Shown here piece after piece: positions 7,751-16,520 of a stretch of 64,000 bases of DNA. The stretch is from a virus. The stretch covers positions 22,577-86,576 of the IMG/VR virus record IMGVR_UViG_3300028423_001099. One strand, 5' to 3'. Positions within the stretch are counted from its first letter, which is position 1, and each line of letters begins with the position of its first letter. The notes below the pieces were generated by a model. It saw nothing but the letters and a program-made list of their open reading frames with translations, was not told where the DNA came from and made no database searches. Position numbers and translations under genes: made by a program.

Positions 7751-8599
7751 ATGAGCAAAGTGCCCGACAACAACACAGTTTATCTCACTGATGTACTGCC
7801 TTTGAATCGCTGGGAGTTGGTTGATCTATACACAAGAGCCTGGGCGCAAAGAAATGAAAATGCGTGGTACGGATATATTCCTAAAACAGCACTATACTTT
7901 GATGACCCACTGAGTGTCACAAAACAGACCCTTGACAATTATTTTTCGGGTCATAGATATCAAAAACATCCTGACGAAATACTTGAATATGATCGAGGAG
8001 AAGATTCTAGCACGGAATATTTTGCCAAGCTGGTATGGCTCACACACGATTATTTTAGATACAATGGTTTTCAGACCCCGATATGTGCACATTACAATCC
8101 TAGACTTGATTGCAATGTGATTCACCCCGGAGGTTCTAGGAATCAAATTCTCAATCTATTTGGAGACGATAAACTAGAAGCCATGTATTTCAACACAGGC
8201 GGCGTTGAACCGCCCTGGCTAGCAGATATGAAAAAAATAGACATTGCGGATTTTATGTTGAATCGAGGCTGGGCCGCTGGTGCAGTTCCAGACCACGGTA
8301 GTCTGATTCCGCACTTTGTTAAAAAGACACATTGGATACCCTTGGGTATTCGTAGATTTCAGAGATATTTGTACAAGCTGATGCATGCATCTTCGGTTCC
8401 GTTGCAAATCAAAAGCAACACAGACCTAGAGTATCTTGGGCCGTGGCAAGTATCGGATGCATCTGAGCACGACGTCAGAGTCGATGCTCACCATCAACTA
8501 GATCAAATAGACCAAATAAAAATCACACTTTTGGCTTGTGCAAAAGTGAATTATCAGTATAAAAATTACAAAATAACATGCAAGAAACCTATCAACTAG
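7751..8599 (+). CDS. Unknown protein coupled to a radical SAM enzyme
   Basis: A 282-residue protein not recognised by family. It is aromatic and His rich (AHYNPRLDCNVIHPGGSRNQ near residue 115; HGSLIPHFVKKTHWIPLG). The start MSKVPDNN at 7751 is 5 bases after a late octamer. An in-frame extension upstream would run through that promoter and is rejected. The 3' end overlaps the radical SAM gene by 22 bases, which argues for paired expression. It could be a substrate-handling partner of that enzyme. Confidence 0.75.
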   Translation: MSKVPDNNTVYLTDVLPLNRWELVDLYTRAWAQRNENAWYGYIPKTALYFDDPLSVTKQTLDNYFSGHRYQKHPDEILEYDRGEDSSTEYFAKLVWLTHDYFRYNGFQTPICAHYNPRLDCNVIHPGGSRNQILNLFGDDKLEAMYFNTGGVEPPWLADMKKIDIADFMLNRGWAAGAVPDHGSLIPHFVKKTHWIPLGIRRFQRYLYKLMHASSVPLQIKSNTDLEYLGPWQVSDASEHDVRVDAHHQLDQIDQIKITLLACAKVNYQYKNYKITCKKPIN

Positions 8600-9555
8600 A
8601 GAGGGCAGTGATAGAAATAGCAGGGGGCTGTAACTACAGTTGCAGTATGTGTCCTCAGAGCACAGGCCGCGGCAAAGACTTTACCAAACTGATGCCACTG
8701 GATCTATTTGAGGAGATACTGGATCAAATCACACCCCGTTACGGCTATCCTGTGATTAACATGGAAGGCTCAGGAGAGCCCACACTAGTAAAGAATCTTG
8801 CCCAGTATGTGGAAGCATGCACACGCAGAGGTTGTGCAAGTTTTATCTACACCAATGGCTCTTATATGACAGGTGACTACATGCAGGATGCTGTGGATGC
8901 TGGACTCAGCTTTGTGAGATTTAGCTGCATTGGCTATACACCAGAGCTCTATCATCAGTGGATGAGCCAAGACAACTTTTATCGGATTCGGGACAATGCA
9001 TGTGAAACACAGGCATATATCAAGCAAAACGGCAGTGACTGTGTGGTCAGCAGCTATCACCTCATACTAGACAACAATCAGATTGATCATGAAGTCAAAC
9101 AGTATCAGAAAAACTTCATTGAGCCTGTGGGCAGTGTAGGGTATATCTGGAAAATGCACAACTGGAGTGGCAACTATCAGCCGCTGTATATCAGAGATCC
9201 TGCAGAGAAACGCACCTGTGGCAGACCGTTTGCACCTGAGATCACTGTGAGAGCAGGTGGCCTAGATGGCAAGCAAGGTGCAGTAACACCCTGCTGTCAG
9301 ACTATGGGGCCTCCAAACGAAGCACTCAGTGTGCTAGGACACATGGACACACAAACATTTGAGGATGTGTTCTGGGGAGAAGCATATGAGGACCTGCGAC
9401 AAGCTCACAATGATGGCGAGTTTGACAGAATAGATTACTGCAAGAACTGTGATTTCTTGTACGAAGATCCAGAGGTATTGGTGTGGAGCAACGACCCCGA
9501 TGCCCGTGTGGATCACATGTTAGGAACCGGTTTTGATTTATCAGATTACAAATAA
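8578..9555 (+). CDS. Radical SAM/SPASM-like enzyme
   Basis: This 325-residue protein has the canonical [4Fe-4S] motif C18NYSC22SMC25, then GSGEPTL (SAM contact region, residue ~63) and IYTNGSYMT. The C-terminal half has further Cys (RTCGRPF, TPCCQTMG, YCKNCDFLY) typical of SPASM or twitch auxiliary clusters. Enzymes of this type modify peptides, sugars or tRNA. The substrate is not evident here. It overlaps the preceding gene by 22 bases, and its tail meets a minus-strand gene one base away. Confidence 0.88.
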   Translation: MQETYQLERAVIEIAGGCNYSCSMCPQSTGRGKDFTKLMPLDLFEEILDQITPRYGYPVINMEGSGEPTLVKNLAQYVEACTRRGCASFIYTNGSYMTGDYMQDAVDAGLSFVRFSCIGYTPELYHQWMSQDNFYRIRDNACETQAYIKQNGSDCVVSSYHLILDNNQIDHEVKQYQKNFIEPVGSVGYIWKMHNWSGNYQPLYIRDPAEKRTCGRPFAPEITVRAGGLDGKQGAVTPCCQTMGPPNEALSVLGHMDTQTFEDVFWGEAYEDLRQAHNDGEFDRIDYCKNCDFLYEDPEVLVWSNDPDARVDHMLGTGFDLSDYK

Positions 9556-9556
9556 T

Positions 9557-9781
9557 CTATTTCTTAGAAAGCATATATTGTGCTATAGATGCTGAAAACT
9601 CATTGGCACGCAACACTTTAAAATCTGTCACGGGCTCAATGTTTGAAATTTCAAGACGGTTGGTGTTCCGGTCGAAGCGCTCTTCAATCATATAGCATTC
9701 ATGACAAATTTTTTCTAGCATTTCCATGGGCACTGCTAGTCTACCATAACCGCCTATTATCACATAGTCTTTATCAGCCAT
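9557..9781 (-). CDS. Small hypothetical protein
   Basis: A 74-residue protein starting MADKDYVIIGGYGRLAVPME. It overlaps the end of the SGNH-like gene upstream by 8 bases, so translation is probably coupled. It contains one CHEC pair but no other metal motif. Function is unknown. It is the last gene of a unit that begins with the exoribonuclease-like gene at 11097. Confidence 0.75.
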   Translation of the reverse strand: MADKDYVIIGGYGRLAVPMEMLEKICHECYMIEERFDRNTNRLEISNIEPVTDFKVLRANEFSASIAQYMLSKK

Positions 9782-10556
9782 TGTGATAACCAGTAGAATT
9801 GAAGTAGCGCATGGATCTCATGATATAGGGCAACACAAACTCATCTACAAATTGACGATGTGCATCACTGCTGGGATGATCATCGTTGGGGCGCGAAAAA
9901 GGTATTTGTTTGTATTCTACCCATTGACTCATGTTTGTGTCGCAGGGCCATTTTGAAAAGTCAATCTCTGCATACATAGGTGCTAGGTCAGGCATTGCAA
10001 TCAAGTCATCTGTGCCTTCTCTGATGCAATCATGACTGTATTCCAGCATAAAATAGTCAATGCCTTTGGCACGTAAAAACCATTGTGTTTTCAGCACACT
10101 CTCAAGGGTCAGCAACATACCACCCACACTATCATAAAAGTGTTCAAAGTACATCACACTGGTTGGATCTTCCCAGTTTACGTTTATGAGATATTGATAG
10201 CGATTTTGATCTCTAAGCCATGTGGGATTCTGATAGTTTTTGTGTTCGTGGTCTGTCACTGGTATACTGGTGTGCGGAAAATTAGGGTTGGTGCTGTAAG
10301 CATCCATGCGGTTTCGACCACTCCACATAATTCCCACAAGCACGTCACTGGGATCATAGCCTTGATCCAGTGCGTCAAGAACTGCATATATAATCAGCCG
10401 ACTAATCACAGTGTTACCTGCAGCACCAATGCCTGTGTGCACAGTTTTTTCAAACTCCAGTGATTCAGCAACATGGGCAGGCCAAGTCTTATCAGCATTG
10501 GGCACTTGGCTAAAACTACAGCCTCCGCTGATGAATATTTTTTTATCAGTCTTCAT
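9774..10556 (-). CDS. SGNH/GDSL-hydrolase-like protein
   Basis: This 260-residue protein opens MKTDKKIFISGGCSFSQVPN, where GCSFS matches block I (nucleophile Ser) of SGNH proteins. GIGAAGNTVISR fits the Gly/Asn blocks, and DDHPSSDAHRQFVDE near the C-terminus fits the DxxH dyad. Such proteins deacylate sugars or lipids. No signal peptide is seen. The start at 10556, one base past the stop of the upstream gene, is chosen because sequence before it overlaps that gene and lacks family similarity. Two relatives lie at 11739 and 59035. Confidence 0.8.
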   Translation of the reverse strand: MKTDKKIFISGGCSFSQVPNADKTWPAHVAESLEFEKTVHTGIGAAGNTVISRLIIYAVLDALDQGYDPSDVLVGIMWSGRNRMDAYSTNPNFPHTSIPVTDHEHKNYQNPTWLRDQNRYQYLINVNWEDPTSVMYFEHFYDSVGGMLLTLESVLKTQWFLRAKGIDYFMLEYSHDCIREGTDDLIAMPDLAPMYAEIDFSKWPCDTNMSQWVEYKQIPFSRPNDDHPSSDAHRQFVDEFVLPYIMRSMRYFNSTGYHNG

Positions 10557-10557
10557 A

Positions 10558-11097
10558 TCAGAGATTATGCACATTAAAGGCCTTATAAGTGCGCTGAACG
10601 CACACTGCCTGCCAGTATGCATCGTCGTCAGCACTGTGTAGATTTTGCTGAACTTCTTTGCGCGGGTCTTTGGGCATCATGTTAAAAATAGTGCGACAGT
10701 CCATGATCTGCCAGAATGCCCAGTTTCTGTGATGCTGAAACTGGTCATAGAGATTTTCCAAGATAACCATATCAAACTGTGGTCCTTGACACCAAATTTT
10801 GTTGACACCCACTAGGTACTTGTTGAGTTCGCCAAAAAACTGCTCCAGTGGTATTCTGCCCTCTTCAGTGAACGTGCTTTCTCGTATCTTTTCGTCCTGC
10901 TTGCCCCACCATGCCAGTGTGTCCTCACCAACTGCTCTTCCTGCTTGCAACTGCTGTTCCACAGCTGGTCTCCACAACTGTTTGCTGTTGGGCTCTGTGA
11001 GCACATATGGATCAAATTTACATGCACCCACAGTGAGCACTGCTGCACCAGGTGATGTGTCAAGTGTCTCGATGTCAATCATTGCATGTGTTGTCAT
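10558..11097 (-). CDS. DnaQ-fold 3'-5' exoribonuclease-like protein (Rv2179c-like)
   Basis: A 179-residue protein starting MTTHAMIDIETLDTSPGAAV. The DIET motif is exonuclease motif I of the RNase H-like DEDD fold, and the LDTSPGAAVLTVGA context is typical of the Rv2179c-like exoribonuclease family. FDMVILENLYDQ fits motif II and HSADDDAYWQA fits motif III. It probably trims RNA or DNA 3' ends. An AAAGG site and a sigma70-like promoter precede the ATG, indicating early expression. It is the first gene of a unit with two downstream genes. Confidence 0.85.
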   Translation of the reverse strand: MTTHAMIDIETLDTSPGAAVLTVGACKFDPYVLTEPNSKQLWRPAVEQQLQAGRAVGEDTLAWWGKQDEKIRESTFTEEGRIPLEQFFGELNKYLVGVNKIWCQGPQFDMVILENLYDQFQHHRNWAFWQIMDCRTIFNMMPKDPRKEVQQNLHSADDDAYWQAVCVQRTYKAFNVHNL

Positions 11098-11132
11098 CTA
11101 CAAACCTTTCTAAACTTTAACTGTGTGCATGC

Positions 11133-11161
11133 ATTTTATATGATATTGTTGCCTGTGTCAA
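11133..11161 (-). promoter_or_regulatory. Sigma70-like promoter for the exoribonuclease-like gene
   Basis: On the minus strand TTGACA (11161-11156) and TAAAAT (11138-11133) are separated by exactly 17 bases. The predicted start leaves a leader of about 30 bases carrying AAAGG. Confidence 0.7.
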
Positions 11162-11188
11162 CACAGATTTCAGAAACGGTCACAGTAG

Positions 11189-11746
11189 CTAGCACCTGAT
11201 ATCAGGAGGTTTTGCTATGTCATACTTCATGGACAACGCATGAAACACACTGTTTGTGCCTCGTGCTATTTTCCAATTTATCACAGGGTCACTGAGAATT
11301 CTCTGCTTTGTTGTGGGCTGACAGCCTTCGAGCCACACAATATCTTCGTGTGTGTATACTCTAATGTCTTGTTGTAACCAATGCACAAATCCCAAGCTAC
11401 GCCAATGCACACATGATAGCCAGGAAAGTCCTCCTATTAGGATGCTCGGCGATTTTTTTAGTGATTCACTGAAATCAAACATGGTAAAAACCTGTGGCAA
11501 TGTGTATGCATTTACACAGTTGAGATTTTTTCCCATGTTTGCACTTTGAATATTTTCCACAATATATGGATCGGTAGGTCCGTTATCTCTGCCGTATGTG
11601 GCAAACACCACTGTGTCAAAGTTTAATCTGCTGAGCATTTTCACAAGACGTTTATAAAAATCCAAACCATGATCAACTTTATAAACTGTGTGATCCCAGC
11701 AATCAATGAGAACCACAAGATCATAGTTGTTGGGCTCGTCAATCAT
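11189..11746 (-). CDS. Hypothetical protein between surface-sugar-type genes
   Basis: A 185-residue protein. The start is the ATG at 11746, preceded by AAAGGAAAGCCC and overlapping the SGNH-like gene by 8 bases. Further upstream in-frame sequence lies inside that gene and is rejected. It contains LVVLIDCWDHTVY near the N-terminus, GLDFYKRLVKML, and a Trp/Cys-rich centre (GGLSWLSCVHWRSLGFVHW). The VVLIDCWD start hints at an alpha/beta fold. No function is assigned. Confidence 0.8.
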   Translation of the reverse strand: MIDEPNNYDLVVLIDCWDHTVYKVDHGLDFYKRLVKMLSRLNFDTVVFATYGRDNGPTDPYIVENIQSANMGKNLNCVNAYTLPQVFTMFDFSESLKKSPSILIGGLSWLSCVHWRSLGFVHWLQQDIRVYTHEDIVWLEGCQPTTKQRILSDPVINWKIARGTNSVFHALSMKYDIAKPPDIRC

Positions 11747-12482
11747 GGGCTTTCCTTTGAATGAGATCAACAAGTCTGTTGGCAAAAAATCTATGAGCCT
11801 CTGCACTAGGGTGACCATTTGGCATTTGACCCAATCTCTGACTGCCTTTAAATACCAGCGAAGGTGAAATATTATTCCAGTGGTTACAGAGTCTAAAACA
11901 GGTTTTGCTGAATTCTGCGTCAACATCTTCATTGAATATACCATACCATCTGCGACGACTTGATATATCACTCAATGTGTTGCATCGAGATTGTTCATGT
12001 CCGGGCACACTGGTATGTATGTATCGAACTCCCAGATTCTTCAAATAGATATCAGCATGCTGAATATAGATCACATTGTTGAAAATACCATCTACAATGG
12101 TTTGAAGTCCAGGGTCTGCATAGTATGCATAATTGGCACGATCGATCCATGAACCCTGACTGCTAAAATGAGGGTTATCGCTGTCAATGCTCCAGTGTGT
12201 TAGGTCTACAGCCTTGTTATCATCTGTGATCACACAGTGCCTGTTGAAAAAACTCCACATGACTATTACTATATCAGACTCTTGAAAATCGAATGTCATT
12301 ATTTCGTGGAGTATGTGCTTGTTGCCGATGCTGCTTATGCCCTGATTAACACATTCAAGTCCTAGGATGTCCGCAGCAATCTGAGGCCATGCATGCTTGC
12401 TTGGATTATTTGTGCCTGACACACAGCCAGGTAACTCGTCGCCGTATGTGAAACTACAGCCAAATGCAACCAGGCGACTCAT
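11739..12482 (-). CDS. SGNH/GDSL-hydrolase-like protein
   Basis: This 247-residue protein starts MSRLVAFGCSFTYGDELPG, with FGCSFT as the nucleophile block. NQGISSIGNKHI is the Gly-Asn block, and GHPSAEAHRFFANRL is the C-terminal D/S-xxH block. It overlaps the glycosyltransferase gene upstream by ATGA, so translation is coupled. The family acts on acyl groups, and the neighbours suggest glycan modification. No export signal is visible. Confidence 0.85.
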   Translation of the reverse strand: MSRLVAFGCSFTYGDELPGCVSGTNNPSKHAWPQIAADILGLECVNQGISSIGNKHILHEIMTFDFQESDIVIVMWSFFNRHCVITDDNKAVDLTHWSIDSDNPHFSSQGSWIDRANYAYYADPGLQTIVDGIFNNVIYIQHADIYLKNLGVRYIHTSVPGHEQSRCNTLSDISSRRRWYGIFNEDVDAEFSKTCFRLCNHWNNISPSLVFKGSQRLGQMPNGHPSAEAHRFFANRLVDLIQRKAHD

Positions 12483-13330
12483 AGCACCAGTTTTTCATCG
12501 TCCTCGGCTTTATTCTTGGATTCCAACTGCCCTGCACCTTTCACAGATTTGTCCCAGACCATTTTTTCAAATGGATCCTGCTCGCCTGCTTGAACTCGAT
12601 TCCACCATTCTGAGGGCTGACCAATCTTTTCCAAAAACCAAGCAATCTTGTATGCACTTCTCACACGCGCTTGTTGCATCTCTGAGTGACCAAAGTCTCT
12701 GGGGTCATCGGGGTTTCCTTCCATATATTTGCGATTGTGAAAGGTTTCATCGTCGTTGTTGCCTGTGATGTCTGCACGGTCGTGTGTGATATGCACTTCA
12801 GTTCTCTCAAAGATGTCCAACATGTAGGCAATGTGGCTTACCCAGGCATCATTTTGTGCATTGAGGCTGATGTGATCCATCAAGCGGAACCAATCTGCAG
12901 GTACGATGGGCAAGATAGCATAGGGGTGGCCATCATGGTTGTCAGTGGGTGCCAGCAGCTTGAACTCACCGTTGTGGCCCTCAATGATGTTGTCCCAGCC
13001 CGGTGTGTCCATGAGTGCATCGTCGTTCCAGATGAATAGCCACTGACCCGATGCTGCACTAGCCAGTGTGTTCACATAGGTGTGCAGGTTCTCATAGCCC
13101 AGTGGCTGAAAGATCTGTGCACGGCATTCTACCCCGTGTTCCGTGAGATAGGGAGCAACTTCTGATTGCAGATACTCTTTGACCTCTGTGTCATCATCGT
13201 CGATGCCCAGCATGATCTCTACCCTAGTGGGGTCAGTGGCATTGTCGATCAAGCTAACCAGACTGTTTTTCAGTGTTTGAGTTCTGCCTCTGGTGGGCAG
13301 CAGGATGCTTATGGTAGTTTTGTCAGTCAT
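12479..13330 (-). CDS. GT-A (family 2-like) glycosyltransferase
   Basis: A 283-residue protein with a classic GT2 start, ISILLPTRGRTQTLKNSLVS. GIDDDDTEV follows near residue 44, and a WNDDALM motif near residue 100 is the metal/nucleotide-sugar DxD equivalent. The C-terminus is charged. It would transfer a sugar from a nucleotide donor. It has an AGGA ribosome site and overlaps genes on both sides by 4 bases. Confidence 0.85.
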   Translation of the reverse strand: MTDKTTISILLPTRGRTQTLKNSLVSLIDNATDPTRVEIMLGIDDDDTEVKEYLQSEVAPYLTEHGVECRAQIFQPLGYENLHTYVNTLASAASGQWLFIWNDDALMDTPGWDNIIEGHNGEFKLLAPTDNHDGHPYAILPIVPADWFRLMDHISLNAQNDAWVSHIAYMLDIFERTEVHITHDRADITGNNDDETFHNRKYMEGNPDDPRDFGHSEMQQARVRSAYKIAWFLEKIGQPSEWWNRVQAGEQDPFEKMVWDKSVKGAGQLESKNKAEDDEKLVL

Positions 13331-13527
13331 TGTGTATTCCTGTTATTTGTTATTGAGCTTGAGCAAACTGTATTGATGTTAAGATCATAGAACACAATGT
13401 TGCCTGTTAGTCTCTCATATGGTGTGTAGACATCATTGTTAAAGTCATACACTATGCGCTGGCCTTCCAGAAAGGCTATAGCAATTTCTGTTTGTTCCTC
13501 ACTTGTCGGTTTTCTTGGAGGTGTCAT
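13327..13527 (-). CDS. Small hypothetical protein between two glycosyltransferases
   Basis: A 66-residue protein starting MTPPRKPTSEEQTEIAIAFL at 13527. It overlaps the upstream gene by 29 bases and the downstream gene by 4 (ATGA). An earlier in-frame start would lie deeper in the upstream gene and is not favoured. No family is recognised. The tight overlaps support it being real. Confidence 0.7.
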   Translation of the reverse strand: MTPPRKPTSEEQTEIAIAFLEGQRIVYDFNNDVYTPYERLTGNIVFYDLNINTVCSSSITNNRNTQ

Positions 13528-14431
13528 TTTTGCCTGTGAACAGTTTTCTGATGTTGCCACGAAATGTGTAGTGACCTACGTGGTTCAGTGCAGTCCTCGG
13601 ATCAAGATACACATCGCCGCCCAGGTTTTGCCACAGTCTGCAGAAAGTGTAGTCTTCACTGAGATAGCGACGGCTCTCTGGATCAATCATAGTATCAAAC
13701 AGTGCATACATGTAAGGCTCAAACTTTTGATCCACGTTGATATCATTGACATATTTGAGCTCTGGGTGTGCATCAAACAGTTGCTGGATGGCCTCTTTTT
13801 TGATGCACATAAATCCTGTGCCAGCATCTTTAAGCTTTACTAAATTGTCTACGATCTGGACCTGTCCAGTTTTAGCGCCCGATTCGTCTTCCACAAAATC
13901 AAAGTTCACCACATAGTTGGAACTATGTCCTTCAATGGTATCAGCAGTTTCACTGGGGTCATTTCTAGCAGCAGTGATTATGCTGTTCCAGTTCACTGCC
14001 TTCTTGGGATAAGCACCCACAATCACAGGCTTGTCATAGGCCACCATTCTGAGCAGGTCTTCTGCATTGAATTCAATGTCTGCATCAATGAAGAACAGAT
14101 GTGTGGCTTCGGAGTTTTCCATGAAGAAACTGGTCAGTGTGTTACGGCCTCTGGTAACCAAGCTCTCGTTGGCCAGTGTGCTCACAGTAAAAGGAATATC
14201 ATACTTGTTGCATAGGATGCTGAGGCGCATCATGCTGCGAAAGTAAGGCTCTCCAATCTGTCCACCATAGCATGGTGTAGCAATAAAAATATGCTTGCTG
14301 CGCAGGAGACCCACTGGAATCTCAATCTTGGAATCGAGCAGTTGATGTAAAACATCACTGTTTGATGTTGTGGTCTGTGAGTTATGGTTTTTCTTGTTTT
14401 TTTTGGTTTTTTTCTGTGTGTTTTTGGGCAT
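13499..14431 (-). CDS. GT-A glycosyltransferase-like protein
   Basis: A 310-residue protein. After a very Lys/Asn-rich leader (residues 1-30), residues from ~38 read HIFIATPCYGGQIGEPYFRS. Then HLFFIDADIEF near residue 105 has the DxD motif, and KDAGTGFMCIKKEAI and HVGHYTFRG are typical of phage GT-A proteins. The ATG at 14431 is chosen over a TTG ten codons upstream. A weak late-like TGTAAATA at 14513-14520 may serve as promoter. Donor and acceptor are unknown. Confidence 0.8.
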   Translation of the reverse strand: MPKNTQKKTKKNKKNHNSQTTTSNSDVLHQLLDSKIEIPVGLLRSKHIFIATPCYGGQIGEPYFRSMMRLSILCNKYDIPFTVSTLANESLVTRGRNTLTSFFMENSEATHLFFIDADIEFNAEDLLRMVAYDKPVIVGAYPKKAVNWNSIITAARNDPSETADTIEGHSSNYVVNFDFVEDESGAKTGQVQIVDNLVKLKDAGTGFMCIKKEAIQQLFDAHPELKYVNDINVDQKFEPYMYALFDTMIDPESRRYLSEDYTFCRLWQNLGGDVYLDPRTALNHVGHYTFRGNIRKLFTGKNDTSKKTDK

Positions 14432-14556
14432 CTGTGTACTCTCAAGTATGTGGTTATGCAAAACAACCTGGTTTAGAGATGTAAATCAACTTTAGCTGTC
14501 TTAGTCACAGAGTATTTACAGTGCCGAACATGTCCATGTGTTTGTTTTCGGCACAC

Positions 14557-14583
14557 AAAAACACGGACATAATTGTCCGTGTC
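14557..14583 (-). terminator. Rho-independent terminator after the 55-residue gene
   Basis: A perfect 9-bp stem (14561-14569 with 14574-14582) encloses a 4-base loop. Read on the minus strand it is followed by five T. It lies 25 bases past the stop at 14608. A second inverted repeat TGCCGAA/TTCGGCA at 14522-14553 follows. Confidence 0.8.
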
Positions 14584-14607
14584 TGTTTTACAATAATTTT
14601 CTGGGGA

Positions 14608-14775
14608 TTATCTTTCGTTAGGACGTTTGCTCACAAACTGATTAAGGCTTTCTGCTTCGTCGAGCACTTCTTCAGTGGTAGGCATGTCTTCGGGGTTTTT
14701 GGCTCGTGCTTGAAGTATTTCTCTGGCTTCACGCACAAGATCCAAACGAATTTCGTAAGGAGTTTTGTTTGACAT
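14608..14775 (-). CDS. Small conserved-looking protein
   Basis: A 55-residue acidic helical protein from ATG at 14775 to TAA at 14608: MSNKTPYEIRLDLVREA near the start and NQFVSKRPNER at the end. AAGGATTAG precedes the ATG, AATAAATA lies 48 bases upstream, and a strong terminator follows, so it is a complete single-gene unit. Similar short proteins beginning SNKTPYEIRLDLV occur in other marine T4-like phages as I recall them. Function is unknown. Confidence 0.85.
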   Translation of the reverse strand: MSNKTPYEIRLDLVREAREILQARAKNPEDMPTTEEVLDEAESLNQFVSKRPNER

Positions 14776-14823
14776 TTTTCTAATCCTTTATTACACGCCG
14801 GCTTCAGCGCATTAACTTAGTAA

Positions 14824-14831
14824 TATTTATT
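14824..14831 (-). promoter_or_regulatory. Late promoter octamer AATAAATA
   Basis: The octamer lies 48 bases upstream of the ATG of the 55-residue gene on the minus strand. Confidence 0.5.
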
Positions 14832-14872
14832 AAAAAAATGTCAAAAAGTTATAACTGTACATTGAGAAGATT

Positions 14873-15331
14873 CTAGTGACATTTTTGGTCGATCCAGTGT
14901 TTCACATACAGCCTGGTTTCCAAGGTGTGTGCTTCTGCTTCCCAAGGCAAATGTCTGTACACCGTGCCTTCCTTGACACCTTTGCCGGTCTGGGTCCAAA
15001 CTGTACCGTCGCTGGATAACTGTCCTTTTATAAGCTGCTTGGCATGAACCAACTCATGTGCTAGACTGATCAACACAGTGGAATAATCGTATGCTATGTA
15101 TGTGCCAGTTTGTAGATCAGTGTAGCCTTTGGCAACATCGATCCATACTTCATTTTTGTCGCCATGACAAAATCCATAAACACCAGACCCTAAACAGCGA
15201 CGAAAATGTATCCACACATCCACAGGTCGCTGAAATCGCCGTGTAAAGAAACTTGATAGTACATCACGAGCATACTCAGTGACCTGATGTTTGTTTTTGA
15301 TAGTACCACTTATTGTTACTTCAAAGCACAC
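14873..15331 (-). CDS. SprT-like zinc metallopeptidase-like protein
   Basis: This 152-residue protein holds an HExxH motif (AHELVHAKQL, His92-His96) followed by a C-terminal PWEAEAHTLE segment that may give the third ligand, as in SprT-like and M78-type zincins. The middle has FRRCLGSGVYGFCHGDKNEV. GTG is used as start at 15331, supported by AGGAG eight bases ahead. Target is unknown. Phage zincins of this type have been linked to host protein cleavage or virion maturation. Confidence 0.75.
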   Translation of the reverse strand: MCFEVTISGTIKNKHQVTEYARDVLSSFFTRRFQRPVDVWIHFRRCLGSGVYGFCHGDKNEVWIDVAKGYTDLQTGTYIAYDYSTVLISLAHELVHAKQLIKGQLSSDGTVWTQTGKGVKEGTVYRHLPWEAEAHTLETRLYVKHWIDQKCH

Positions 15332-15400
15332 AGTCTATCTCCTGAAAATTCCTACTAAATTATGATAACACATTGTGTATTTTATAGCAAGTTCAACAAA

Positions 15401-16501
15401 TTACCAGTCAAAGCTGTAGGAATTTATGTCAATAAGGCAGTTATTGTCAATGATATCTTGTGCCTGTTTGAGCACATCTTCAGCTTCTGTGCTAAAAACT
15501 GGCATGGAAAGGCTTTTGTCGTCGGGTATATTTAGATGGAACAAAGGATATCTGTATCGACAGTCAAAATCATTGTATCGCCCGGTTTGCATAGCTAAAT
15601 GAACTTTGAGCCTCTCAAATCCAGTGAATTTTTTCAATGGCATCATAAAATCAAAGCCAAAGCTGTTGTAAAATGCCTGCTTGTATTCGTCTACACTTGA
15701 CTTCAACGTGTCGCCAAAGTTGGCAATTATTTTTTTGTTTTCAAGCACCCAAAAGTTTTGTTTTAACGCTTTGTAATAGATTTCACTGCTCATGAGAAAG
15801 GGATCTCTGATAAGTGTCATGTGGTTGTCTGATGCCATTTTCACATATGGCATGACCAGTCTTCGAAAATGTGTTACTTGACTATTCACAACTCCATCGG
15901 TCAGCGATGAAGGCCACCTGAATGGCAGAACCGCAACGTTATTTTGGTGTCCTATCACAGGAAATTCGCCTCCCATGAGAACTGGCAGATTTTGATCTGC
16001 TAGATGCTGCTCTATGGCATATAGATGGCAAGCAATCTGTGGGCTCAATGCATAATACTTTTTTGCTACGCTGGTCAGCTCATTGTCTAAAAAATGCTTT
16101 AAATCAATGTCGACAACATGATGTGTGATTTGATGTTTTTGACAAAACCGCGTGGCCATCAGCACATCACTGGAGTTTACAACGTCATCATTCCAGAAAT
16201 ACTGGAATGTATATGCTTGCATGCTTTTGCAGTGCTTTTTTGCAAGATGCGCAGAAAATTGACTGTCAAGACCCCCACTGAGACACAGCAAAATTTCTGG
16301 ATACTCTGCAAACTGCTCAGCCCACATACTCTCCAACGACCTATTGGTTTTTTCTAGGCACACATGCACTGTTTTTGCCTGTAGATCAAAGGTCACTGCT
16401 TCGGGCTTTCCCAGTGAGAATGTGTTCTTTGCAGTCAATATTTTGCCTTTGTTATAACATAGATTTGATAAATACTTATTGATAAAACATCGCAAACCCA
16501 C
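15401..16501 (-). CDS. PP-loop ATP pyrophosphatase, asparagine-synthetase-like
   Basis: This ~366-residue protein has the PP-loop signature LCLSGGLDSQFS near residue 75, which binds ATP pyrophosphate in N-type ATP pyrophosphatases (asparagine synthetase, QueC, NAD synthetase). LMGGEFPVIG and RDPFLMSSEIYY resemble asparagine synthetase synthase domains. No glutaminase domain is present, so it would use free ammonia or another nucleophile. The start is uncertain. GTG at 16501 is a compromise, because longer versions run into the divergent subtilase gene and no ribosome site is clear. Confidence 0.7.
   Translation of the reverse strand: MGLRCFINKYLSNLCYNKGKILTAKNTFSLGKPEAVTFDLQAKTVHVCLEKTNRSLESMWAEQFAEYPEILLCLSGGLDSQFSAHLAKKHCKSMQAYTFQYFWNDDVVNSSDVLMATRFCQKHQITHHVVDIDLKHFLDNELTSVAKKYYALSPQIACHLYAIEQHLADQNLPVLMGGEFPVIGHQNNVAVLPFRWPSSLTDGVVNSQVTHFRRLVMPYVKMASDNHMTLIRDPFLMSSEIYYKALKQNFWVLENKKIIANFGDTLKSSVDEYKQAFYNSFGFDFMMPLKKFTGFERLKVHLAMQTGRYNDFDCRYRYPLFHLNIPDDKSLSMPVFSTEAEDVLKQAQDIIDNNCLIDINSYSFDW
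16467..16474 (+). promoter_or_regulatory. Late promoter octamer GATAAATA for the subtilase
   Basis: The exact octamer lies 46 bases before the subtilase ATG. The leader contains GGAG. It overlaps the 5' end of the opposite-strand PP-loop gene. Confidence 0.7.
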
Positions 16502-16520
16502 GATTTCACGGAGATCTCGA

